From assembly GCA_031258915.1 (NCBI GenBank), contig JAIRMD010000173.1, positions 1-5,428 of the forward strand: a stretch of 5,428 nucleotides of DNA. The letters are read 5' to 3'. Numbering within the stretch: position 1 is the stretch's first letter; every line of letters begins with the position of its first letter. Made by a program: the position numbers and the translations under genes. The notes beneath the pieces are model-generated. The model did no database searches. It was not told the origin of the DNA and saw only the letters and a list, made by a program, of their open reading frames with translations. Of the stretch, positions 1 to 5,428 are shown piece by piece. Origin of the DNA: Prevotellaceae bacterium. Its GTDB lineage: Bacteria; Bacteroidota; Bacteroidia; Bacteroidales; UBA932.

Positions 1-346
<346 letters not shown>

Positions 347-546
347 ATGCACAAGAAGTTACTCGATCAAAGTCGAGCAGGGCGGACGCTGTCTGCGCCT
401 GCTCGGGCGACCGGTGGTACGGGACGGGCAGGGCGTGCGAAGCGCCTGCTGCTGTCGCTGACGCTCTGCGCAGCGCAGCGCTGCCGTGGTCGCTGAATGC
501 GCAAAACCTGACAAAATCTATTTTGTATGGAAAACAGAAAATGTAG
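347..546 (+). pseudogene. Broken 5' fragment of an exported-protein gene (signal peptide only)
   Basis: The ATG at 347 opens a 49-codon frame (MHKKLLDQSRAG...) that ends at TGA 494-496. Its last part, from residue 33, reads RLLLSLTLCAA, the start of a signal-peptide hydrophobic core. The natural continuation, LPWSLNAQNLT, is in the next frame from 481 on. Removing one 5-bp GCGCA unit at 468-481 joins the two into a basic region, a hydrophobic core and a plausible signal peptidase site after NA or NAQ (about residues 49-51). Even so, the joined frame stops at TAG 544-546, about 13 residues after the signal peptide, followed at once by TAA. I therefore see the start of an envelope or secreted protein gene whose body is missing. 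The G+C-rich sequence changes to A+T-rich near 511, so the gene may have been cut by insertion of the neighbouring methyltransferase segment. The product is unknown. A real short secreted peptide under slippage control is a less likely alternative. Confidence 0.5.
468..481 (+). repeat. GCGCA short tandem repeat (2.8 units)
   Basis: Two full GCGCA units (468-472, 473-477) are followed by a partial GCGC (478-481). The repeat sits exactly where the signal-peptide reading frame is lost. A unit of 5 bp changes the frame whenever one is gained or lost, and loss of one unit restores a convincing signal peptide (…LTLCAALPWSLNAQ). Confidence 0.75.
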
Positions 547-573
547 TAAAGGAAACGTTATAAAAGAATACTC

Positions 574-1350
574 ATGGTTGCAAAATTAAAAAGGTTTATA
601 TATAAATCGTTAGGACTATATAATTATTTACGGGTTCTTCAATGTACCTATTTTTTATTATACCGTTCAGGGTTGCTGAAAAGAAACAGAATGTATTCCC
701 TGCATTATTTTGTCAAAAATTTGATTAAAAAAGGGGATGTTGTTATTGATATAGGGGCTAATTTAGGATATTATTCTATTTTGTTTGCCGAATGGACAGG
801 CCCTGCCGGAAAAGTCTATTCGGTGGAACCTGTCGGGATTTACAACAAAATATTTTGGGAAAAAGCCCGGAAATATCCTAATATCCGATTATATCCATAC
901 GCTTTAGGGCTTGAAGAAAAAAATATTGAATTGGTTTCTTCTCCACAAGTCGGTTATCTGAGGACGGGACTTCCCCATATTTACAATTCGGAAAAGGACG
1001 GGAAGATTGAAAATCAGGAATTTCGGTTTGAAGCACAAATGAAAATCCCTTCTGTATTATTTAACTATTTGGAAAGGATAGATTATATCAAATGCGATGT
1101 TGAAGGATTTGAATATATTGTTCTTTCGGATATGAAGGAAATTATCCGGCGATGCAAACCCATCGTGCAAGTAGAAGTGTGGTCTGAAAATGAAGATAAA
1201 GTACTTGATTTATTTGATGAATTGAAGTATGCTCCATGTAAATTGCGTGGCAATCAATTGGTTAAAATTGCAGAGAGGGGAGGGGGTAAATCCATGCCCG
1301 GCGATTATATTTTTATCCCTGATTTTAAGGTGGTGTCCATGCTTTATTGA
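574..1350 (+). CDS. FkbM-family SAM-dependent methyltransferase
   Basis: This 258-residue protein is likely a cytoplasmic class I methyltransferase that moves a methyl group from S-adenosylmethionine to a hydroxyl, often on a sugar or polyketide in this family. The SAM-binding motif I is VVIDIGANLGYYS (residues 56-68), preceded by KKGD. An acidic motif VEP (84-86) ends the next strand. The FkbM-typical IDYIKCDVEGFE is at 169-180, followed by a VQVEVW strand (198-203). The length is normal for the family. The N-terminal 50 residues (many aromatic and basic) may be a substrate or membrane-proximal region, but I see no signal peptide. The start ATG has an A+T-rich leader and no good Shine-Dalgarno. 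The gene is far more A+T-rich than porZ, recO and panC, which suggests horizontal acquisition, as is common for glycan-locus genes. It stands alone, with no glycosyltransferase nearby, so the substrate cannot be told. Family assignment is firm; the role in surface glycan modification is inference. Confidence 0.88.
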   Translation: MVAKLKRFIYKSLGLYNYLRVLQCTYFLLYRSGLLKRNRMYSLHYFVKNLIKKGDVVIDIGANLGYYSILFAEWTGPAGKVYSVEPVGIYNKIFWEKARKYPNIRLYPYALGLEEKNIELVSSPQVGYLRTGLPHIYNSEKDGKIENQEFRFEAQMKIPSVLFNYLERIDYIKCDVEGFEYIVLSDMKEIIRRCKPIVQVEVWSENEDKVLDLFDELKYAPCKLRGNQLVKIAERGGGKSMPGDYIFIPDFKVVSMLY

Positions 1351-1459
1351 TATGATTTATAATTAGCAGATAATCATAGCGATATAACCTTTGCCAAAGA
1401 ATAGCAAACATTATGATATTCAATGAAATGCGAATCAAGGGTTGAGAATGTCTTTTGTC

Positions 1460-1520
1460 CCGCAGAGCCTGCCCTGAGCGCAGCGAGGAACCGGAGCGAA
1501 GCGGAGCTCGGCGCAGCCAA
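1460..1520. repeat. GC-rich island with repeated GAGCGnAGCG words
   Basis: A compact GC-rich block sits in A+T-rich surroundings. GAGCGCAGCG (1476-1485) recurs as GAGCGAAGCG (1494-1503) and in degenerate form as GAGCTCGGCG (1504-1513). GCGCAGC occurs at 1478-1484 and again at 1511-1517. The wording, with CCTGAGCGCAGCGAGG at its left, resembles short dispersed intergenic repeats that I recall from many bacterial genomes. Copy number cannot be judged from one window, so the class is uncertain. Confidence 0.45.
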
Positions 1521-1644
1521 TCTCCCCCAACGCCCACCACACTTATGTAGCCCAATGGCAGACGATAGCACAGAAAAAAGGATAGCACCTCAAAAAAAGA
1601 CTTAACCTTTTTGCGAGCATGTGCGCAATTTGAAAATTATCATG

Positions 1645-1652
1645 TACCTTTG
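1645..1652 (+). promoter_or_regulatory. Bacteroidota-type -7 promoter element for porZ
   Basis: TACCTTTG matches the Bacteroidota housekeeping sigma -7 consensus TAnnTTTG exactly. It lies 33 bp before the proposed porZ start, implying a leader of roughly 25-30 nt. The -33 element is poor: TTTG at 1629-1632 is only 12 bp upstream instead of the usual 19-20, and nothing matching lies at the expected place. The prediction rests on the -7 element and its position. Confidence 0.55.
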
Positions 1653-1685
1653 CACCACCATTGTCTTACGCCAACTATTTGAATT

Positions 1686-3887
1686 TTGAAATTCCCCAAA
1701 TCCTGCATCTTCCGAATAGCGCTGCTCGCCATGCTCATGCCGCCCGCTGCGCTGCCTGCGCAAAAAACGGGCGCATGGCGCGACCACCTTGCCTACACGC
1801 AGGGCGCAGATGTGCTCGTGCAGGGCGAACAGGTGATATGCGCAACGGCGGCGGGGCTTATCTTTTTTGACGGCGAGGTGGAAAAAATTTCTAAGGTAAA
1901 CGGGCTAAGCGCGGTTGGGCTGACGGCGGCGCTCTACGATGCGCCAAGCGGATACATTTTTGTGGGGTACGACAACGGCAGCATCGACGTGCTCCACAGC
2001 GCAAATCTGCGCAAAATTCGTCAAGGCGGACAAACCGGAACGCTGGAGGCGTGGAAAAATTTTGCCACGCACGGACGCAAGGGTATCAACCGCTTTTTGC
2101 GCGTAGACGACCTGATTTTTGTCGCCACCAACGCGCAGGTGCTGGAGCTGAGAAACGAGGAAATACGCGCCAACTACTACATCGACAGGAGCAACGACAC
2201 GCTTGCCGTGCAGGACATAGCGCTGCTTGGAAGCAGCATAGCGGCGGCAACCCCAAAAGGCCTGTACGTGGCGGACAAAAACAGCTCAACTCGCTACAAC
2301 GCCACCGGCTGGCGGCACGAGCTGCCGGGCAGCAACGTTATTTCGCTGGCCGTAGCCGACGGCACGCTGTACGCGCTGCAGGCCGACGGCACGCTGCAAG
2401 CTACCACCGACTTGCAAAGTTTTACCCAGAAAGGCTCCTACCCCACCCCCCGTGCGCTAAGCGTTGCCGGCGGCGAGCTTTGGGTTGCCACCGCAACCAC
2501 GCTGCACAACGTTGACAACCCACAAAAAAACATTTCGAGCTACGGCGGCGGGTTAACCTCGTTTAGCCCGCGCAGGGTGGCGGCATACAAGTCCGGCATC
2601 TGCATTGCCGACGCTGAGCTGGGGCTGGTGGTCAACGCCACCGGCGCTTTTGCGCAGGCGCTGCCCAACAGCCCGATGAAAAACCAAGCTGCCGCCCTCA
2701 GCGAGCACGGCGGGAAAATCGTTGCCGCAGCAGCCGGCACGCTGAGCATACTGGAGAGCAAAGGCGCATGGACAGGGTGCGCAAGCAGCCAAATAACCGG
2801 CGTTAACGCGGTAAAAATAAACCCGAAAAATCCGGCGGAAATCTTTGTGGCAACGCCGAGCGGCGTAACAACGTTCAACGGCGCAAGCTTGTCGGGCACA
2901 GGTTTGTCGGGGAGCGATATACGCGGCATGTCCTTTGACCCCGACGGAAATCTTTTTGCCTTTGCCTCAAACAGCGCAGCGCCCATCCGGCAGCGCAACG
3001 CCGACGGCTCGTGGAGCGCACTTTCGAGCAGCGCGCTGCAATCAAAACCGCTGGGAAGCGCTGCGCTTGCCAACAACGTTTTTTGGGGGATAGCCGAGCC
3101 AAACAGCCTGTACCTCTACTCGCCCGGCATCAACCCTGCCGACCCCGACGACGACAAGGCTTCCGTCTGCAAGGTGGCGGTGGGCAGCGACGAAACGTTT
3201 TCGGTGGGCAACATCTACGCGCTCGCCTCCGACCGGAACGGCGCCATCTGGCTGGGGACAGACGAGGGGGTGATAGTGTACAGCATGGTTGGCGACCCGT
3301 TTGCCGACGCTCCGCAAGGGCAACGGATAAAAATCCCCACGGAAATTCCGGGCTACGCCGCCTACCTGCTGCAGTACGAAGATGTAACGGCAATAGCGGT
3401 GGACGGCGGCAACCGCAAGTGGCTGGGTACGCGCAACGCCGGCGTGTTTTTGCAATCCGACGATGGCGTGGAGCAGCTGCACGCCTTCAACGCGCAAAAC
3501 AGCCCCCTGCCCTCAAACAACATACGGGACATCGCCGTGAACAGCCAAACCGGAGAGGTGATTTTTGCCACAGATAAGGGGATGGTCGGCTTCTACAGCG
3601 ACGCTACCGCCGGAAAGCTCAACTTCGACGAGGTGAAAGTATTTCCCAATCCGGTGCGCCCCAACATGAGCACGGTTACCATCACCAACCTCGTAGAAGA
3701 CGCCTCGGTGAAGATAACAGACGTGTCGGGCAACCTTGTGTTCTTTGCCACCGCCAACGGCGGGACAATTACGTGGGACGTTCAGAACCTCAACGGGCGG
3801 CGCGTGGCAACCGGTGTGTACCTCATCTTCCTCGCCGACCAAACGGGGAAGGAAAGCAAAGTCGTAAAGTTGCTGGTGATAAATTAA
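1686..3887 (+). CDS. porZ: PorZ, surface component of the T9SS attachment complex (TTG start)
   Basis: This 733-residue protein resembles PorZ, which in Porphyromonas gingivalis sits on the cell surface with PorU, PorV and PorQ and binds anionic LPS used to anchor T9SS cargo. Residues 1-25 form a signal peptide (basic K2, K5, R10; hydrophobic IALLAMLMPPAALPA), then the family-typical WRDHLAY (31-37). The body consists of beta-propeller blades: an N-terminal set with GLIFF and GLYVA-like blade ends, and a second set from about residue 375 with two-component-regulator-type propeller repeats (for example IYALASDRNGAIWLGTDEG near 510, VTAIAVDGGNRKWLGTRNAG near 565, IRDIAVNSQTGEVIFATDKG near 611). 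Residues about 647-733 are a type A C-terminal sorting domain: VFPNPV, VKITDVSGNLV, WDVQNLNGRRVATGVYL. Length is close to P. gingivalis PorZ. The first codon is TTG: a TGA lies in frame at 1680-1682, and the first in-frame ATG (1731) would cut off the basic part of the signal peptide. In P. gingivalis the sorting domain of PorZ is retained rather than cleaved. Another propeller-type T9SS cargo is the alternative, but the N-terminus and the recO neighbour favour PorZ. Confidence 0.85.
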   Translation: MKFPKSCIFRIALLAMLMPPAALPAQKTGAWRDHLAYTQGADVLVQGEQVICATAAGLIFFDGEVEKISKVNGLSAVGLTAALYDAPSGYIFVGYDNGSIDVLHSANLRKIRQGGQTGTLEAWKNFATHGRKGINRFLRVDDLIFVATNAQVLELRNEEIRANYYIDRSNDTLAVQDIALLGSSIAAATPKGLYVADKNSSTRYNATGWRHELPGSNVISLAVADGTLYALQADGTLQATTDLQSFTQKGSYPTPRALSVAGGELWVATATTLHNVDNPQKNISSYGGGLTSFSPRRVAAYKSGICIADAELGLVVNATGAFAQALPNSPMKNQAAALSEHGGKIVAAAAGTLSILESKGAWTGCASSQITGVNAVKINPKNPAEIFVATPSGVTTFNGASLSGTGLSGSDIRGMSFDPDGNLFAFASNSAAPIRQRNADGSWSALSSSALQSKPLGSAALANNVFWGIAEPNSLYLYSPGINPADPDDDKASVCKVAVGSDETFSVGNIYALASDRNGAIWLGTDEGVIVYSMVGDPFADAPQGQRIKIPTEIPGYAAYLLQYEDVTAIAVDGGNRKWLGTRNAGVFLQSDDGVEQLHAFNAQNSPLPSNNIRDIAVNSQTGEVIFATDKGMVGFYSDATAGKLNFDEVKVFPNPVRPNMSTVTITNLVEDASVKITDVSGNLVFFATANGGTITWDVQNLNGRRVATGVYLIFLADQTGKESKVVKLLVIN

Positions 3888-4134
3888 TTACTCAACTTTT
3901 GCAAGGTGCATCTCGTTCTTACATCCCTGCGGGGAGGGAGGTTGCTGTTTACACTATATCCATCTGCTACTGAGGTTGTTTTGTTGTTAAAATTAGGTGT
4001 AAATGAGGTTTTTTGCGCCACCAATTTATGACACTATTGATTTATAAAAGCAATGGTTATTATAAAATTCTAACATTCAACAAATTAAGAAGCTTGCAAA
4101 AACTAAAATTCTTAATTCCTAATTACAAATAAAA
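3888..4134. other. Intergenic region between porZ and recO
   Basis: These 247 bp contain no supported gene. A short hairpin (TCCC 3924-3927 with GGGA 3932-3935, loop TGCG) has only 4 bp and no T tract, so it is not a convincing terminator. I found no TAnnTTTG element, so how recO is transcribed is unclear: readthrough from porZ or an unrecognised promoter are both possible. The last 60 bp are very A+T-rich. Confidence 0.55.
4109..4122 (+). repeat. TTCYTAA heptamer pair just upstream of recO
   Basis: TTCTTAA (4109-4115) is followed directly by TTCCTAA (4116-4122), which ends 12 nt before the recO ATG. The same TTCCTAA word ends 9 nt before the panC ATG. It may be a leader motif or simple-sequence drift. 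Confidence 0.4.
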
Positions 4135-4863
4135 ATGGGTAAGCTTCGCGGCATAGTGCTGCACAGCATCAAATACGGAGAATCGAGCATTATCGCGCAC
4201 ATCTACACCGATATGCAGGGACGACAAACCTACATGCTCAACGGCGTACGCGGCACAACGCGGCGCCATAAATCATCGCTCATACAGCCGCTTTTTTTGC
4301 TCGACATTGAGGCGTACCCCGTGCGGAAGCAGGGCGCAATGTGCCGCATGAAGGAATTTCGCGCCAGCGTGCCGCTGCAAAGCCTGCCCTTTGATGTACA
4401 CAAAAATGTGATAGCGCTTTTCATTGGCGAGGTGCTCTACAAGCTCATTCGCGAGGAGGAGCAAAACGAAGCTCTGTTTGGGTTTCTGCGCAATTACATT
4501 CTGCTGCTTGACGAAATGCAGCAGGGCGTGCCGAACTTCCACCTCTACTTTCTGGCGCAGCTGGCGCGACATCTGGGTTTTTTTCCCGGCAATGCGCACA
4601 GCGAAGAGTATGCCTACTTTGACATGAAGAACGGCGTGTTTGTCCCTTTTGCGCCGCCGCACGGCGTGTTTATGGACAAGCCTACGTCGGCGCTGCTGGG
4701 CAAGCTGCTCGGCGCAGCGCTCGACGACTTGCAGCACATACAAACCTCCAGGGGGCAACGAAACCTCCTGCTGCGTAAGCTGCTCGACTACTACTGCTCC
4801 CACCTCGGCATGTCAAACCCTATCCGCTCGCTGGCCGTGCTGGAGGAGGTGTTTGCGGTTTGA
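4135..4863 (+). CDS. recO: DNA repair protein RecO
   Basis: This 242-residue cytoplasmic protein belongs to the RecO family, which with RecR helps load RecA onto SSB-coated single-stranded DNA in RecF-pathway gap repair and also anneals complementary strands. Residues 1 to about 80 form the N-terminal OB-fold; KLRGIVLHSIKYGESSIIAHIYTDMQGRQTY is typical, with a basic loop (GVRGTTRRHKS, 37-47) suited to DNA contact. The remainder is the helical RecO C-terminal domain, including HLYFLAQLARHLGFFPG (136-152). Many RecO proteins carry a four-cysteine zinc site after this segment. Here only C70 and C221 are present, so no zinc finger exists; as far as I recall this is usual in Bacteroidota. Length is normal. 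The ATG follows an A-rich leader (ACAAATAAAA) without a Shine-Dalgarno, which fits Bacteroidota initiation. I recall the porZ-recO neighbourhood as common in this phylum, without having checked it here. Confidence 0.93.
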   Translation: MGKLRGIVLHSIKYGESSIIAHIYTDMQGRQTYMLNGVRGTTRRHKSSLIQPLFLLDIEAYPVRKQGAMCRMKEFRASVPLQSLPFDVHKNVIALFIGEVLYKLIREEEQNEALFGFLRNYILLLDEMQQGVPNFHLYFLAQLARHLGFFPGNAHSEEYAYFDMKNGVFVPFAPPHGVFMDKPTSALLGKLLGAALDDLQHIQTSRGQRNLLLRKLLDYYCSHLGMSNPIRSLAVLEEVFAV

Positions 4864-4932
4864 ATCGGGTGCTTGGGAAGTTAGCGTCATGCCAACCAAA
4901 TATTGTCGTACTCAAGCTGTCCCCCATTCTAT

Positions 4933-4991
4933 ACTCCTATTACTCCTAAAACTCCTATACTCCTAAAACTCCTATACTCCTAAATTCCTAA
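4933..4991 (+). repeat. 17-bp tandem repeat built from ACTCCTA heptamers, upstream of panC
   Basis: ACTCCTA occurs six times, starting at 4933, 4942, 4951, 4959, 4968 and 4976, with spacing alternating between 8 and 9 bp in the core. The larger unit is the 17-mer ACTCCTAAAACTCCTAT, present as two identical adjacent copies (4942-4958, 4959-4975) and a third, decayed and shorter, copy (4976-4991). The array ends 9 nt before the panC start codon, so it would be in the 5' leader or promoter region. No TAnnTTTG promoter was found in the rest of the 137-bp gap. Confidence 0.9.
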
Positions 4992-5000
4992 ACAAAAAAG

Positions 5001-5428
5001 ATGAAACTTATAAAAACCGTACAAGAGCTTCGGCAGCAGCTGTCGGAGGAGAAAGATCGGGGAAAGACGGTAGGGTTTGTACCCACCATGGGGGCGTTGC
5101 ATCGCGGGCACCTGTCGCTGGTGCAGCGTTGCAAGAAAGAGTGCGAGGTGGCGGTTGTCAGCATTTTTGTAAACCCCACGCAGTTTAACGACAAGGGCGA
5201 CCTTGATCGCTACCCGCGCACGCTCGCCGCCGACGTGCAGCTGCTGCAAACGGCGGGCTGCGACGTTGCATTTGCGCCAAGCGAAAAAGAGATTTACCCC
5301 GAGCCCGACACGCGCACGTTCGACTTTGGGCTGCTGGACAAGGTGATGGAAGGAGCGCACCGTCCGGGTCACTTCAACGGCGTAGCGCAGGTGGTGAGCC
5401 GCCTGCTCGATGCTGTAAAGCCCCGCCG
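5001..5428 (+). CDS. panC: Pantothenate synthetase (pantoate-beta-alanine ligase), 3' end beyond window
   Basis: PanC condenses pantoate and beta-alanine with ATP, through a pantoyl-adenylate, to form pantothenate, the precursor of coenzyme A, in the cytoplasm. The visible 142 residues are the first half of a protein usually about 280 long. They show the nucleotidyltransferase signature FVPTMGALHRGHLSLV (26-41) with HxGH at 34-37, VSIFVNPTQFN (53-63), the YPRT motif (71-74), the IYPE segment (98-101) and EGAHRPGHFNGV (117-128), part of the Rossmann-type catalytic domain. Nothing looks damaged. The start ATG follows an A-rich stretch (AACAAAAAAG) and gives the family's usual N-terminus, about 30 residues before PTMGALH. 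The leader carries the 17-bp tandem repeat. The gene runs off the right edge; panD often follows in this phylum but cannot be seen. Confidence 0.96.
   Translation, partial: MKLIKTVQELRQQLSEEKDRGKTVGFVPTMGALHRGHLSLVQRCKKECEVAVVSIFVNPTQFNDKGDLDRYPRTLAADVQLLQTAGCDVAFAPSEKEIYPEPDTRTFDFGLLDKVMEGAHRPGHFNGVAQVVSRLLDAVKPR

Larger units (their letters stand above)
1351..1685. other. Intergenic region between the methyltransferase gene and porZ
   Basis: These 335 bp hold no gene I can support. The first 100 bp are A+T-rich and contain no convincing terminator for the methyltransferase gene. A GC-rich repeat-like island follows at about 1460-1520, and the probable porZ promoter is at 1645-1652. Small open frames on both strands cross the island, but their translations are alanine/arginine-rich products of the GC-rich repeat words. 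Confidence 0.6.

Noticed and set aside
362..377. Small hairpin CTCGA/TCGAG just after the ATG at 347
   Set aside because: Only five base pairs with a six-base loop; no T tract or other sign of function.
519..525. TATTTTG as a -7 promoter element for the methyltransferase gene
   Set aside because: One base short of TAnnTTTG and no TTTG at the right distance upstream. The position is plausible but the match is too weak to list.
1384..1394. TAACCTTTG-like promoter at 1385-1393
   Set aside because: Three bases instead of two separate TA and TTTG, and no gene begins downstream at a suitable distance.
1423..1605. 60-codon + strand ORF and overlapping - strand ORFs in the gap before porZ
   Set aside because: Their translations (for example CPAEPALSAARNRSEAELGAA) come from the GC-rich repeat-like island, which is open in several frames. 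No domain, no promoter and no conserved start.
2540..3842. Long - strand ORFs of 109-178 codons within porZ
   Set aside because: They are antisense to a well-supported G+C-rich gene, where open reverse frames are expected. The translations are low-complexity and resemble no family.
4273..4803. 176-codon - strand ORF within recO
   Set aside because: It is fully antisense to recO, which has clear family features throughout.

Overview
The window looks like chromosomal DNA of a Bacteroidota (Bacteroidetes) bacterium, most likely of the order Bacteroidales. The evidence is a PorZ-type component of the type IX secretion system (T9SS) with a C-terminal type A sorting domain, a good match to the Bacteroidota -7 promoter element (TAnnTTTG) ahead of it, A-rich leaders without Shine-Dalgarno sequences, and a RecO without zinc-finger cysteines. 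The core genes are G+C-rich (39 of 60 bases in positions 2461-2520). The first gene is clearly A+T-rich (14 G/C of 60 in positions 601-660).

Layout, all genes on the + strand: a perfect (CA)42 tract at the left edge (1-84); an intrinsic terminator (168-205) for a gene left of the window; a short broken ORF (347-546) that encodes a signal peptide interrupted by a GCGCA repeat; an A+T-rich FkbM-family methyltransferase gene (574-1350); a 335-bp gap holding a compact GC-rich repeat-like island and a promoter; porZ (1686-3887), which appears to start with TTG; a 247-bp gap; recO (4135-4863); a 137-bp gap with a 17-bp tandem repeat; and the first half of panC (5001 to the window end).

The genes do not form one pathway. 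PorZ is an envelope protein that works with the PorU sortase during T9SS cargo maturation. RecO is a cytoplasmic recombination mediator, and PanC makes pantothenate. The methyltransferase probably decorates a glycan or lipid. The left part (1 to about 1680) looks like a variable segment: a microsatellite, a broken exported-protein gene, a compositionally foreign methyltransferase and a repeat-like island. The right part looks like conserved core. I see no CRISPR array, defence system, transposase or complete new multi-gene system. The points most worth checking are the (CA)42 tract, the GCGCA frameshift in the signal-peptide ORF, and the pyrimidine-rich repeats directly in front of recO and panC.
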